Source of the DNA: Vagococcus vulneris
Lineage (GTDB): Bacteria; Bacillota; Bacilli; Lactobacillales; Vagococcaceae
DNA: 64,000 nucleotides
Direction of reading: 5' to 3'
NCBI RefSeq assembly: GCF_003950515.1
Contig: NZ_NGJS01000009.1
Span: forward strand, 1 to 64,000
In this document: positions 53,398 through 63,163 of the stretch, one piece after another
Numbering within the stretch: the first letter of the stretch is position 1
How the letters are laid out: each line of letters begins with the position of its first letter
Notes under the pieces: model-generated
Databases searched by the model: none
What the model was told of the DNA's origin: nothing
What the model saw: only the letters and a program-made list of their open reading frames with translations
Program-made: the position numbers and the translations under genes

Positions 53398-53433
53398 TTT
53401 TTTTCCGCCTTTCTTATTTCTAAAAAGTTCTTG

Positions 53434-55161
53434 TCACTCACATTCATTTCCATCGAATCGTATCGAAAGAAATTCTAAAAATAATGATTGTAAAATTAAA
53501 TCAAATTGCTTAGACACATCTTTATCCGTCACTAGCCTTGTTAACGGCGTTTTGTTAAACAGCAGTTGTCGCATACCAACTAATTTTTGTTGCGGTGATA
53601 AATAATCGATTTGCTCTATATATTTAACGAGCCATTCTTTAAATGTCAATAACATCGGAGAAGCAGCTACCGCATTCACTTCCCGTGTAGCTTTGATGAT
53701 AGTTTGACTAAGCGTATCAAATGAATAAATCGTTGTCGGATCAACCATCATCGTACGTGCAGTATTTTCAATCAAGTCACCAAATAAAACACTTGGATTA
53801 TATTGTCGTTTAATCAATTGTTCCACTAAATCATGTGTCGTCCAAGGGTTTACAAATAAATGATTCGACTGTTCCTTGGCATAACGAATAAATGCACGAC
53901 TCAACTCAAAATTTTCTCGCTTGTATGATTTTTTGTAAAAAGTATAATTTTTACCACTTAATCGGTTAAATGCTTTAAGACCCTCTAAATAACCTAGACG
54001 TAAATTCCATCCTGACCGATGATTGTCAAATAACAAGACATTTCCCAATCCCCAGTGGCTTTCAATTTTAGTAACAGGAATTTCTTGTGGTACTTTAATC
54101 AATTTTATAAGTCCTGGACCTTTTACATTAACTTCAATCAGTTCTGTCGCACCAGCTTTTAATGCAACATCAATCGGTATATTATTTCGATAACCGCCAT
54201 CAACGTAGTACCTTTCATCAATTTGACACGCCGACATCGCCGGAAAGAATGACGATGATGCCAATAACCATTTTGGGAAAGTTTCTTTAGTCATGTCAGC
54301 CATCGAGACAATAGTCTCAATCATTTTAGGTGCTTGCGTCGTAACAATAAAAAACTGTTTGTCTGTAGCGAAAATCCGGTCTTCGTCCATTAATTTGATA
54401 ATCAATTGCTGCAGTGGAGTTGTATCGGTCCCCACGTTTTTAATGGCAGATAACGTAAATGTCTGAATAAACGATACCAACTGCTGCAGCGTAAAATCTG
54501 TTTCTTCTTTAGCCTCAATGGGTACAGACAAGATATCCTGTGTATCAATCGTTTCCCACATTTTTTCTGCAGCTGGTAAGTCATCTTGAATAATCAAACC
54601 TCCGTTCAAGGCACCAACAGATGTTCCAGTGACGATATCAAATGACACGTGACATTCTCTTAGCGCTTTCCAAACTCCGATTTGATATGCACCTTTAGCT
54701 CCACCACCACCTAAAACCAAACCAGTATGATAGGTTAATTCTTTTTCTATATCAAATCTATTCGCTTTTTTTTCATATCCATAACCTTGCTCAATTAATT
54801 TCTGTAATTGAAACGAGTCTAGGAACGAACCAAGAACACTAAATTCTATTACTGAAGCACGATGACTTTTAGCTGTTTTATCGATTTCTTTTAAAATCTG
54901 CTGCCAAGAAAATTTTCTGTTGGACACTAATACAAGATGTAGATTCAATTTATTTTCTTTCAATGAATAGTCTAAAACTAGTTCAACACGCCCTCTAACG
55001 GTCACTCCGATAACAGAATGGCAATCATCAAATTGACTTACTCTTTTTTTTAATTCCTCATATGCTTGTGATGTTGATTCAGCAAAAGGTAACCACTGTC
55101 TTAAATCATGGAGTCGACTCTTTAGTTGAATCACATCAGAAATAAATAATTCTTGTTGCAT
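53434..55161 (-). CDS. Patatin-like phospholipase family protein with N-terminal extension
   Basis: 575 aa. The first 145 residues form a domain of unknown role. The patatin domain follows: oxyanion loop [18 protein letters not shown] near 151-168, nucleophile [10 protein letters not shown] near 180-189, and catalytic Asp in [10 protein letters not shown] near 320-329. The last 180 residues are helical and include the late signature region near [13 protein letters not shown]. No signal peptide, so it likely acts on lipids from the cytoplasmic side. Substrate unknown. The upstream region to 55267 holds no gene; the next gene is divergent. Confidence 0.88.
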   Translation of the reverse strand: MQQELFISDVIQLKSRLHDLRQWLPFAESTSQAYEELKKRVSQFDDCHSVIGVTVRGRVELVLDYSLKENKLNLHLVLVSNRKFSWQQILKEIDKTAKSHRASVIEFSVLGSFLDSFQLQKLIEQGYGYEKKANRFDIEKELTYHTGLVLGGGGAKGAYQIGVWKALRECHVSFDIVTGTSVGALNGGLIIQDDLPAAEKMWETIDTQDILSVPIEAKEETDFTLQQLVSFIQTFTLSAIKNVGTDTTPLQQLIIKLMDEDRIFATDKQFFIVTTQAPKMIETIVSMADMTKETFPKWLLASSSFFPAMSACQIDERYYVDGGYRNNIPIDVALKAGATELIEVNVKGPGLIKLIKVPQEIPVTKIESHWGLGNVLLFDNHRSGWNLRLGYLEGLKAFNRLSGKNYTFYKKSYKRENFELSRAFIRYAKEQSNHLFVNPWTTHDLVEQLIKRQYNPSVLFGDLIENTARTMMVDPTTIYSFDTLSQTIIKATREVNAVAASPMLLTFKEWLVKYIEQIDYLSPQQKLVGMRQLLFNKTPLTRLVTDKDVSKQFDLILQSLFLEFLSIRFDGNECE

Positions 55162-55272
55162 ATCATCAACCTGCTTTCAAATAAAATTTATTATATTTTT
55201 TAATTTAATTCGTTTGACTAGAGGGGGCTTCATTCGTATAATAAAGTATGATGGCTAAGGAGGGGTTTGCCA

Positions 55273-55668
55273 ATGGTTGATAACAATGACTTTTCTACTA
55301 ATCAAAATGATTCAAATTCTAACCGCCTTGCAAAGTTTATTTCACAGTCTTCACAAAAGTTATTTTCAACGTTTATTGACGATAGCTATAAAAAAAGTGA
55401 GTTAAAACGGACTATCTTCAAAAAAATTAATCAAGCAATCGCACAAAAAAGTACTGTAGTTATCCAGTATCAAGTGAGTTCTGACGAACAGTCATTTGCC
55501 AAATACGAAACATTGGTTGGCAGGATCTATCAACACCCAAACAATCCTGATGCACTAATGATTAAACAGCAAAAGAATAATCAAGTTAAAATGATTTCCG
55601 CTGATTATATAAAAAAAGTATCGATTATCAGTCCTAACTATAATCGACCATCATACAAAAACAAGTAA
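55273..55668 (+). CDS. Conserved hypothetical protein
   Basis: 131 aa, soluble. The first 15 residues are Asn/Asp/Ser rich; the C-terminal half (VVIQYQVSSDEQSFAKYETLVGRIY; MISADYIKKVSII) looks like a small beta barrel similar to YolD-type domains, which is a guess. ATG at 55273 has AAGGAGG seven bases upstream; a TTG two codons earlier is less likely. Divergent from the patatin gene and convergent with acpS. Confidence 0.6.
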   Translation: MVDNNDFSTNQNDSNSNRLAKFISQSSQKLFSTFIDDSYKKSELKRTIFKKINQAIAQKSTVVIQYQVSSDEQSFAKYETLVGRIYQHPNNPDALMIKQQKNNQVKMISADYIKKVSIISPNYNRPSYKNK

Positions 55669-55700
55669 GTTAACTTTTTGGTTTGGCTTACTTGTTTTTT
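55657..55700. terminator. Bidirectional terminator
   Basis: AAACAAGTAAG / CTTACTTGTTT pair around a 17-base loop, with A- and T-runs on the two sides, between convergent genes. Confidence 0.78.
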
Positions 55701-56044
55701 TCTAATATGACTTGTGCCATCGCTACTTGATCTGTATGTGTAATAGATACGAAAACATTCCCAACAAAAGGGGATTTCGTCACAATTGGCTGACCATTTG
55801 ATTCTGATAAAATTTCAATATCTTGAAAAGTCACTTTACCAATTCCCGTACCGTATGCTTTAGCAAAAGCTTCTTTACAAGCAAATCGACCTCCGAGATA
55901 CTCTTTCTGCCGTTTTATTTTTAACGTATCAAATTTTTCCAATTCTTTTGGAGTAAGTACTCGCACAATAAAAGAACGATTTGTCTCAATTATTTTTTCG
56001 ATACGTTCTAACTCAACAACATCAATACCTATTCCTGAAATCAT
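55688..56044 (-). CDS. acpS: Holo-acyl carrier protein synthase
   Basis: Attaches phosphopantetheine from CoA to the ACP serine. 118 aa. ISGIGIDVVELERIEKI at the start and GGRFACKEAFAKAYGTGIGKV near 51-71 carry the metal-binding Asp and Glu. Downstream of cshA with a terminator between. Confidence 0.95.
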   Translation of the reverse strand: MISGIGIDVVELERIEKIIETNRSFIVRVLTPKELEKFDTLKIKRQKEYLGGRFACKEAFAKAYGTGIGKVTFQDIEILSESNGQPIVTKSPFVGNVFVSITHTDQVAMAQVILEKNK

Positions 56045-56093
56045 TTTAGAAACACCTCATTTTTATTATACAGTTTTTATAAATAAATAACAT

Positions 56094-56122
56094 AAAAAGT
56101 CTCCATTTTCAGGAGACTTTTT
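56094..56122 (-). terminator. Terminator of cshA
   Basis: AAAAAGTCTCC / GGAGACTTTTT with a seven-base loop, T-run on the minus strand. Confidence 0.9.
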
Positions 56123-57703
56123 TTATTTATCGTTATTACGGATAACAAATCCGCGACCTTTATCTTTACCGCCCGATTTATTGTCTTTTCCTTTGTAATT
56201 ACGTTTAGAGTTGTTTTTGTTGCCTTGTCCTTGCTCTTTGTTTTTCCAGTTATCTCGTTTGCCGCCATTGCGGTGATCACGATTATCTCCGCGACTATTA
56301 TTGCCACCGCGTCCGCCACGATTACCACCACGATTATTATTACTGCGATTACCACCACGATTATTGCTACGACGCTTGCCTGAAGGTAGTGGGCGTTCTG
56401 GCGTAATTTTAACAGGAACTTCAGCCGCATCGTCTTTGGAAATTTGTTTGATTAATAATGCTGCAATATTTTCTGCACTATAATCTTCTAATAAATCACT
56501 TGCTGCTTCTTGATATTTTTCTAATCCATTAGCTGCTAGTTGATTTTCAATTTCTTTTAATGCAATACCTAACTGACCTTTAAAAGCTTCTGCTTTTGAC
56601 GGTGGACGTAATGTTGACATACGTTTTTTCGTTAAATCTTCAATAACATGCAAGTAGCTCATTTCATTTGGCGTTACAAATGTGACTGACATACCCTCTT
56701 TACCAGCACGACCAGTACGACCAATACGGTGAACATAGCTTTCTGGATCTTGTGGAATGTCATAATTATAAACATGACTAACACCAGAAATATCTAAACC
56801 GCGAGCTGCTACGTCTGTTGCTACTAAAATGTCTAATTCACCATTTTTAAATGCACGTAAGATGCTCATACGTTTATGTTGAGGTAAATCACCATGGATT
56901 CCTTCTGCTTTATAACCACGCATTTCTAAGCCACGAGCTAATTCATCAACACGTCGTTTAGTACGACCAAAAACAATCGTTAACTCAGGATTTTGAATAT
57001 CAAACAAACGAGTCATGACATCAAATTTTTCATATTCTTTACAACGAACATAATATTGATCAATTAAGTTAGCCGTCATCTCTTTAGCTTTAATTTTAAT
57101 ATGATCCGGATTTTTCATGAATTTCACACCGATACGTTTAATACTATCAGGCATTGTTGCTGAGAATAGTAACGTTTGACGGTTTTCTGGAACTTTAGCG
57201 ATAATTGTTTCAATATCTTCTAAGAATCCCATATTTAACATTTCATCAGCCTCATCCAAGACTAATGTTTCAACAGTTCCTAATTTTAGCGTACGACGAT
57301 TGATGTGATCGATTAAACGACCAGGAGTTCCCACTACGATATGTGGTTTGTTTTTTAAAGATCTAATTTGGCGACCGATATCTGCCCCACCGTACACTGC
57401 CTGTACTTTAATTTTTTTATCTTTACCTAAACGGTATAACTCTTCTTGAGTTTGAATGGCAAGTTCACGCGTCGGTGCGATAACCAGCCCTTGTAATACG
57501 GGATTAGAGGTATCGATTTTTTGTAGCATTGGAATACCAAATGCTGCTGTTTTACCTGTTCCCGTTTGTGCTTGACCAATCACGTCTTTACCTTCTAATG
57601 CTAAAGGGATTGTCTCGCTTTGAATTGGTGTTGCTTCCTCGAAACCAATTGTTTCAATTGCTTTCATTATGTTTTCGTCTAAATGTAATTCACTAAATTT
57701 CAA
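56123..57703 (-). CDS. cshA: DEAD-box RNA helicase CshA
   Basis: RNA unwinding enzyme of mRNA decay and ribosome assembly. 526 aa. Motifs [14 protein letters not shown] near 46, PTRELA, DEADEML near 153, [21 protein letters not shown] and [10 protein letters not shown] near 327. The last 95 residues are Arg/Gly/Asn-rich ([12 protein letters not shown] and similar), a low-complexity RNA-binding tail. Start is TTG at 57703, seven bases after AGGAGG. Confidence 0.95.
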   Translation of the reverse strand: MKFSELHLDENIMKAIETIGFEEATPIQSETIPLALEGKDVIGQAQTGTGKTAAFGIPMLQKIDTSNPVLQGLVIAPTRELAIQTQEELYRLGKDKKIKVQAVYGGADIGRQIRSLKNKPHIVVGTPGRLIDHINRRTLKLGTVETLVLDEADEMLNMGFLEDIETIIAKVPENRQTLLFSATMPDSIKRIGVKFMKNPDHIKIKAKEMTANLIDQYYVRCKEYEKFDVMTRLFDIQNPELTIVFGRTKRRVDELARGLEMRGYKAEGIHGDLPQHKRMSILRAFKNGELDILVATDVAARGLDISGVSHVYNYDIPQDPESYVHRIGRTGRAGKEGMSVTFVTPNEMSYLHVIEDLTKKRMSTLRPPSKAEAFKGQLGIALKEIENQLAANGLEKYQEAASDLLEDYSAENIAALLIKQISKDDAAEVPVKITPERPLPSGKRRSNNRGGNRSNNNRGGNRGGRGGNNSRGDNRDHRNGGKRDNWKNKEQGQGNKNNSKRNYKGKDNKSGGKDKGRGFVIRNNDK

Positions 57704-57806
57704 AAGTTAGCCTCCTATTAATCTTTCACTATCGTCAAAACATGCCAAAAATTAGCAGTCGTATCATCATATCACATTTTCATTTCTCATACAATCTTTA
57801 ACTAAA

Positions 57807-59171
57807 TTAAACTTCCCTTAATTTGTTGACCACATCAATTAATTTCATACCGTTACTTCCTTTAATGAATACCATATCTTTCGGCAATACATACTCTTGA
57901 ACCGCTTCAATCAAATCTGTTTTCTGCTCACTTGCATACCATGTGACCGACTCATTAAAAACTGGAAGTAATTCTTGATACAATGCCTCCATGTCCTTTC
58001 CATATAAAAAGACACGTTGAATTTTTTCATGCGGTATATGTTCTGCCAAAGCAGCATGCATCTTTTTAGAATCCGAACCTAGCTCTAACATATCGCCTAA
58101 GACAATAATTCGCCTGCCATTCGCTGCTAATTGACTAAATGTGTCTAATACCAAACGGGTTGCTGTAGGATTTGCATTATATACGTCACTTAAAATTTCG
58201 ACACCATTACTGCTGTGTAGCCACTCTGTCCGATTTTTTGTCAAATCAAAATGAGTCAGTCCTTCTTGAATTTTCTCAACAGAAATATCGCAGTGATACC
58301 CAATTAAAATAGCAATTAGTGCATTTTTTACATTATATGTTCCTAAGACAGGGATTGTAAAGACAGGCCCCGGAAACAAACTAGTTGTAAAGCTTGTTTG
58401 ATTTTTTTTGCTAGCAACAATTGTTCCGCTGATAGTTGCCTCTGTATCCATACCAAAGGTTTCGACTGTTTGTTTCAAATCCATAATTAATTCTTTTAAA
58501 AGCGGTTCATCATTTGGAATAATCAGTGTGCCCTTGTCAGACATGCCATTAATTATTTCCATCTTAGATTCAGCAATGCCTCGACGTGAGCCCAAATATT
58601 CGATGTGAGATTCACCAATAAGAGTAATAGCAGCAATATCAGGTTGACCAATCATAGACAACACATCAATTTCGCCTTTATGATCCATACCCATCTCTAA
58701 AACCAGCATCTCCGTATCTGCAGGCATATGTAAAACAGTGTACGGCAAACCGATATGATTATTATAATTTCCTTGTGTTTTATATGTTGCATATGATGTA
58801 TTTAAAATTGCTGCCGTCATGTCTTTAGTTGTCGTTTTCCCATTACTACCTGTTACAGCGATAACTTTGGGATTAATTTTTTTTAAGTACCATTTTGCCA
58901 ACTGCTGCAATGCCGCTAAAGAATCGGCTACTTGCAGATAAGGAATATTCTCCGATAATTTTCTTTCTGAAAGCGTTAAGACTGCTCCATTTTCAAATGC
59001 TTGAGGAATAAATTCATGCCCGTCACGTTCACCTTTTAACGGGATAAACAAACTGTCCTTTACTACTTTACGTGTATCAAACTCGACAGATTGAATCGAC
59101 TGAGTTTGGCAAGATGTAGAGATATACAAAGGAGAAACAGCCTCAATTATTTGATCAATAGTTAACATCAT
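57807..59171 (-). CDS. murF: UDP-N-acetylmuramoyl-tripeptide-D-alanyl-D-alanine ligase
   Basis: Adds the D-Ala-D-Ala made by Ddl to the wall precursor. 454 aa. ATP site VTGSNGKTTTKDMTAAIL near 104, conserved MLVLEMGMDHKGEID and HFDLTKNRTEW, and SDVYNANPTA in the third domain. GGAGGAG lies seven bases upstream of the ATG. Follows ddl by 64 bp, beyond a terminator hairpin. Confidence 0.96.
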   Translation of the reverse strand: MMLTIDQIIEAVSPLYISTSCQTQSIQSVEFDTRKVVKDSLFIPLKGERDGHEFIPQAFENGAVLTLSERKLSENIPYLQVADSLAALQQLAKWYLKKINPKVIAVTGSNGKTTTKDMTAAILNTSYATYKTQGNYNNHIGLPYTVLHMPADTEMLVLEMGMDHKGEIDVLSMIGQPDIAAITLIGESHIEYLGSRRGIAESKMEIINGMSDKGTLIIPNDEPLLKELIMDLKQTVETFGMDTEATISGTIVASKKNQTSFTTSLFPGPVFTIPVLGTYNVKNALIAILIGYHCDISVEKIQEGLTHFDLTKNRTEWLHSSNGVEILSDVYNANPTATRLVLDTFSQLAANGRRIIVLGDMLELGSDSKKMHAALAEHIPHEKIQRVFLYGKDMEALYQELLPVFNESVTWYASEQKTDLIEAVQEYVLPKDMVFIKGSNGMKLIDVVNKLREV

Positions 59172-59195
59172 TTATAGTCTCCTCCTAGTTGCAAC

Positions 59196-59222
59196 AGAAA
59201 AAGCTGAACACGATGTCCAGCC
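59196..59222 (-). terminator. Hairpin between ddl and murF
   Basis: Minus-strand GCTGGACA / TGTTCAGC with one G-U pair and a TTTTTC run. It would let only part of ddl transcription reach murF. Confidence 0.7.
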
Positions 59223-59235
59223 CCATCTTTTATTT

Positions 59236-60279
59236 TTAATATACTTTAATTGCCTGTTTCTTTTCATATCGTAGTTTAGCAAGTTGGATAAGTTCTTCTA
59301 ATAAGTCACTATAACCCAACCCCATATTCTCCCATAACAACGGATACATACTAAACGGCGTAAAACCGGGCATTGTATTTACCTCATTTAGGTACATCTC
59401 ATTGTTATTTGTCAAGAAAAAGTCACAACGGCTAAGTCCACTACAATCAAGCATGACATATGCCTTTTCAGCATACTCACGCATTTTTTCTTGTACCTCT
59501 TCGGTAATTTCGGCTGGAATTTGAAGTGTCACCTGATTATCGATGTACTTCGATTCATATGTATAAAACTCGACATCTTTTACTATTTCTCCTGCCATTG
59601 TTGTTCTGATCTCGTCATTACCTAAAACGGCAACTTCTAGTTCTCGTGCTTCCACGCCCTGCTCAACAACTACACGACAATCATATTTTAAAGCTTCTTC
59701 TAAAGCAGCGTATAATTCTTCACGATTTTCTACTTTATTAATTCCGACACTAGAACCCATATTAGCCGGTTTAACAAACATCGGATACAACAGTGATCCT
59801 TCACAACGAGCATATAACTCTTCGCGGTCTACTTCAAAATCACGTTTAGCCACAGCAACATACGGTAATTGTGGAATTCCTGCTTGTTGAAATAATTGCT
59901 TAGCAATTATTTTATCCATAGCACATGCGCTAGCTAATACACCGGCACCAACATATGGCATATCAAGCACTTCAAACAACCCTTGAACGGTGCCATCTTC
60001 TCCATTTGGACCATGCAAGACAGGAAAAATAATCGTATTTTTTTCTTTGATTTCAGCCGGAGAAATCGGTTGAGCATTTGCAAGCGTTAGGTGTAGCTCT
60101 TCTTCACTAGCAGGTGCTTCCTTAAATAAAGGTCCTTTTAGCCAATTACCTGTTGTATCAATATAGATTGTCTGAACTTCATAATAATTGTAATAAATAG
60201 CCTTCAAAACTGAAAAGGCAGACAGAATCGACACATCATGTTCGGCACTCTTACCTCCGTAAATTAAAGCAATTTTCAT
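59236..60279 (-). CDS. ddl: D-alanine-D-alanine ligase
   Basis: Joins two D-alanines for the wall pentapeptide. 347 aa ATP-grasp enzyme. KIALIYGGKSAEHDVSILSA at the start, VFPVLHGPNGEDGTVQGLFE, FVKPANMGSSVGINKV, and LNEVNTMPGFTPFS near the end. In the omega loop EFYTYESKYID a Tyr stands where D-lactate ligases have Phe, so D-Ala is expected as product end. The ATG at 60279 follows GGGGGA; the upstream ATGs to 60306 have no site. Confidence 0.96.
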   Translation of the reverse strand: MKIALIYGGKSAEHDVSILSAFSVLKAIYYNYYEVQTIYIDTTGNWLKGPLFKEAPASEEELHLTLANAQPISPAEIKEKNTIIFPVLHGPNGEDGTVQGLFEVLDMPYVGAGVLASACAMDKIIAKQLFQQAGIPQLPYVAVAKRDFEVDREELYARCEGSLLYPMFVKPANMGSSVGINKVENREELYAALEEALKYDCRVVVEQGVEARELEVAVLGNDEIRTTMAGEIVKDVEFYTYESKYIDNQVTLQIPAEITEEVQEKMREYAEKAYVMLDCSGLSRCDFFLTNNNEMYLNEVNTMPGFTPFSMYPLLWENMGLGYSDLLEELIQLAKLRYEKKQAIKVY

Positions 60280-60300
60280 GGTAATCCCCCTAATTTTTAT

Positions 60301-60318
60301 CATCACTCATTATACTTT
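60301..60318 (-). promoter_or_regulatory. -10 region of ddl, identical to that of rnc
   Basis: AAAGTATAATGAGTGATG on the minus strand, about 25 bp before the ddl start and the same 18 bases as at 26796-26813. The nearest TTGACT is 22 bp from TATAAT, too far for a standard -35 box. Confidence 0.45.
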
Positions 60319-60361
60319 ATTTCTAAAAAAAAACATAGTCAAGAGGATAAATTAATTAACT

Positions 60362-60393
60362 AAAAAAACCGTTATGCATTTTTGCACACCGGT
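60362..60393 (-). terminator. Terminator of the gene at 60401
   Basis: Minus-strand imperfect stem AACCGGTGTGC / GCATAACGGTT with a TTTTTT run. Confidence 0.8.
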
Positions 60394-60400
60394 TCTCTTA

Positions 60401-61171
60401 TCAACTCAATGCGTAAAAAGAGTCGAATTGCTCTTTTTGCAGCGACCATTTTTTATGTCCAGAATCATAACTCAATATCCCAATTTGTTCTTCCGTTTTA
60501 AATACTGGCTGATCTAATTTTCTAAGATTATCTTCAACAATATAAATCGGAATATGATAAAACCCATTTTTTAATCCAACCTGGGCCGTATCAAAAACAA
60601 CGCCTTCCTGCATTGTTAATTTCAATCGATTAATCAGTTCTTCCGGAATTTCTAACACGTCTATTTTTTTTCTAAAAAAAGACACTGATGAATTTAATTT
60701 CGCATCAGTCTGATTTGTTAACTTTTCGGATAAAATTCGATAAAAATTTTCGATATTACGAAAATAAATTTTTGTGGTTTTATCATTTACTTCAAAGAAA
60801 GCATAATTATTTTGTAATTTATAAAAAAACGGTGAACTTAATTGAGAATTCATATGACCGAAATAAAGCAATTCAGCAATTTCATTAGCTGTTAAACGCT
60901 GCAGTACATCATACTCTTCAAAATCAATCCACTTTGTTCCGGTCGATATTCGTTGACTGGCCTCTGCTAAATAATTATCTACCTCCCGCGCACCTCGAAC
61001 AACGCGAAAACCTGTATGTATTTCATAGTCACCACTTCGATCATCGCCATTTAATAATAAAATGTTTTGAGGCCGATGTAATGTATAATTATAAAAATCA
61101 CGATGTGTGATTCCACGAGACAATACAGAATTACTCATTTGATCTAAATGAACATAAGTATAATTACGCAA
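60401..61171 (-). CDS. Protein of unknown function
   Basis: 256 aa, soluble, no signal or membrane segment, no family recognised. Composition is rich in Asn, Tyr, Phe and charged residues. Visible elements: NSVLSRGITHRDFYNYTLHRPQ near the start, LLLNGDDRSGDYEIHTGFRVVRG, and a helical centre (FRNIENFYRILSEKLTNQ). The TTG at 61171 is chosen because AAAGAGG lies eight bases upstream; a GTG at 61180 overlaps that site. It stands alone between ddl and the divergent sortase gene, with its own terminator. Confidence 0.7.
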   Translation of the reverse strand: MRNYTYVHLDQMSNSVLSRGITHRDFYNYTLHRPQNILLLNGDDRSGDYEIHTGFRVVRGAREVDNYLAEASQRISTGTKWIDFEEYDVLQRLTANEIAELLYFGHMNSQLSSPFFYKLQNNYAFFEVNDKTTKIYFRNIENFYRILSEKLTNQTDAKLNSSVSFFRKKIDVLEIPEELINRLKLTMQEGVVFDTAQVGLKNGFYHIPIYIVEDNLRKLDQPVFKTEEQIGILSYDSGHKKWSLQKEQFDSFYALS

Positions 61172-61393
61172 CAAACACACCTCTTTCTGGACTTTTCTAC
61201 CAATCTGTTATTATTAACTATACCACTTTTTTTTAACAAAATGTTGCCGTAAACACATTAAGTTTATATTACAACATTTCATCTCTAAAACAAATTCTGA
61301 AGCAATCACGTAACACAAAAAATAATTCCATCTTATCCACTTTATAAAAAGTCTATGTTATGATAAAGTAACAATGAAAAGGAGGGGAGTGTC

Positions 61394-62170
61394 ATCGCAA
61401 AAAAGCAATCCTCTAACAAACAAACCACACGTTCTCAAAAACACAAACATAAAAAGCCAACCAAAACATGGGGAACACGAATTAAAAACTTCATTACAAA
61501 TCTACTTATTTTCTGTTTACTTTTGGTCGGATTAGCTCTAATATTTAATAACCAAATAAAAAATTATATGGTCAAACAAACAACAGATAAATTTACGGTG
61601 GAAAAATATACAGCTAAAGATATTGAGGCAAATAAGAAAAAAGAAGCTACTTTTAACTTCGACAATGTTCAATCGCTCGATTTTAATCTCGTAGCGGAAG
61701 CTCGAAAGAACACTGCTAACATGCATGTTCTAGGTGGCATTGCTATTCCTAGTGTCGAACTTAATTTGCCAATTTTTAAGGGAATTTCAAATTACAGTAT
61801 CGCTGTCGGTGCCGGCACGATGAAAGAGGACCAAATCATGGGCCAGGGTAACTACGGCTTAGCCAGCCATTATATGTATGATCCTAAATTATTGTTTGCA
61901 CCGTTGGTTCGAGTGGAAAAAGGCAGTTCTATTTTTCTAACTGACTTAGAATATATTTACGAGTATAAAGTAACAATGAAAGAATACGTTGAACCAACAC
62001 GTGTTGAAGTTATCGATGACGTCCCTGGAAAACGTATGGTCACACTCGTAACCTGTGATGTTACAGGTGCTAACCGTTTGATTGTTCAAGGAGAGTTAGT
62101 GAAAGTAGCAGCTGGTGATGCTGCTACTAAAGACATGACCAGTGCTTTCAAACTACCTCAAAGCAATTAA
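61394..62170 (+). CDS. srtA: Class A sortase, apparent ATC start
   Basis: Anchors LPXTG surface proteins to the wall. About 258 aa. Basic N-terminus (KKQSSNKQTTRSQKHKHKKP), one membrane anchor (about 38-55), then the sortase barrel with catalytic His in GLASHYMY, Cys in TLVTCDVTG and Arg in NRLIVQGEL. In frame there is no ATG, GTG or TTG until 61523, inside the anchor. A strong AAAGGAGG lies eight bases before ATC at 61394, which is followed by GCAAAAAAG as in a normal M-A-K-K start. The likely start is therefore ATC, either a rare start or a mutated ATG. Confidence 0.88.
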   Translation: MAKKQSSNKQTTRSQKHKHKKPTKTWGTRIKNFITNLLIFCLLLVGLALIFNNQIKNYMVKQTTDKFTVEKYTAKDIEANKKKEATFNFDNVQSLDFNLVAEARKNTANMHVLGGIAIPSVELNLPIFKGISNYSIAVGAGTMKEDQIMGQGNYGLASHYMYDPKLLFAPLVRVEKGSSIFLTDLEYIYEYKVTMKEYVEPTRVEVIDDVPGKRMVTLVTCDVTGANRLIVQGELVKVAAGDAATKDMTSAFKLPQSN

Positions 62171-62204
62171 AAAGCACAGCCGCTTAAAGCGGTTGTGCTT
62201 TTTA
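62169..62204. terminator. Bidirectional terminator between srtA and yhaM
   Basis: AAAAAGCACAGCCGCTT / AAGCGGTTGTGCTTTTT form a long stem between convergent genes. It includes the yhaM stop codon. Confidence 0.92.
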
Positions 62205-63152
62205 ATTATCTTTAAAGTTCGGCAAATAAAAATTACGATGATCTAAACCAAAAATACGTTCTGTATATTCCCCTGGACTGACTTGTTTTAACGAACCTAA
62301 CATCATTTGAATAGAAGCATCTAGATTATCAATCTGATGCAGTATTTCAGCCTCCATGATTTTAGGTCGAACAGGTGAACCATACTCCAGCAATCCATGA
62401 TGCGCTAGAACAACATGCTTCAAAATTAAAACATCTTCATCCTGCTCATTGATAGACAACTCGACACAGGCTTTTGTAATTTCTTCATCAGCCATAACAA
62501 TATGCCCTAAAAGATTCCCAGCCAGCGTATATTCAGTTGATACTGCACCGCTTAATTCTTTGACCTTGCCTAAGTCATGAAGGATTGTTCCAGCATACAG
62601 CAATGCTGGATTAACTTCTGCATATTGTTCACAAACAGCCTTAGCTAAACGCAGCATAGTCACTGTATGATAAGCGAGACCACCCGCAAACGCATGATGG
62701 TTTCTTTTAGCTGCTGGGAACTCAAAAAATTCTTGCTGATACTTTGATAAAACGTGACGCACAATTCGGTGCCATTTACCGTGATCAATCGCAAATAAAA
62801 ATTGATTGATTTCTTCACGCATCTCATCACTATCTACGGGTGATTTTTCCATATAGAGTACAGGGTCTCTAGGTTCGTCTTCTTGTGCCAAACGTAAATG
62901 CAATATTTTTACCTGTGGCATATTTTGATATGTTTCACGCTTCCCACCAAGAAAAACGACATTGCCAACCGTAAATTTTTCGATTTCTTCCTCTGTCGCA
63001 CCCCAATATTTTCCATCAATAGTACCTGATGTATCTTGAAACGTAAATGCGATAAATTTCTTGCCGTTTCTCGCAACACGAACATCTGCTGTTTTTAATA
63101 AGACGAACATTTCAAAAGTTTCATCGACAACTAATTCTCTTAATTTTTTCAT
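62202..63152 (-). CDS. yhaM: 3'-5' exoribonuclease YhaM
   Basis: Trims RNA 3' ends; related to Cbf1. 316 aa. N-terminal OB fold (about 15-95, VARNGKKFIAFTFQDTSGTIDGKYWG) and HD domain (about 130-290) with FAGGLAYHTVTM, ILHDLGKVKE and LAHHGLLEYGSPVRP carrying the metal ligands. AAGGAG lies before the ATG. Eleven bases after the yhaN-like gene. Confidence 0.94.
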   Translation of the reverse strand: MKKLRELVVDETFEMFVLLKTADVRVARNGKKFIAFTFQDTSGTIDGKYWGATEEEIEKFTVGNVVFLGGKRETYQNMPQVKILHLRLAQEDEPRDPVLYMEKSPVDSDEMREEINQFLFAIDHGKWHRIVRHVLSKYQQEFFEFPAAKRNHHAFAGGLAYHTVTMLRLAKAVCEQYAEVNPALLYAGTILHDLGKVKELSGAVSTEYTLAGNLLGHIVMADEEITKACVELSINEQDEDVLILKHVVLAHHGLLEYGSPVRPKIMEAEILHQIDNLDASIQMMLGSLKQVSPGEYTERIFGLDHRNFYLPNFKDN

Positions 63153-63163
63153 TCTTTAACTCC

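Noticed and set aside
56077-56430. Hydrophobic minus-strand frame over the cshA tail
   Set aside because: An alternative-frame reading of the Arg/Gly/Asn repeat tail of CshA; its Val/Ile/Ala run is an artefact of the repeat.
59236-60279. D-alanine-D-lactate ligase (vancomycin resistance type)
   Set aside because: The omega-loop residue is Tyr (ESKYID), as in D-Ala-D-Ala enzymes; no van genes are present.
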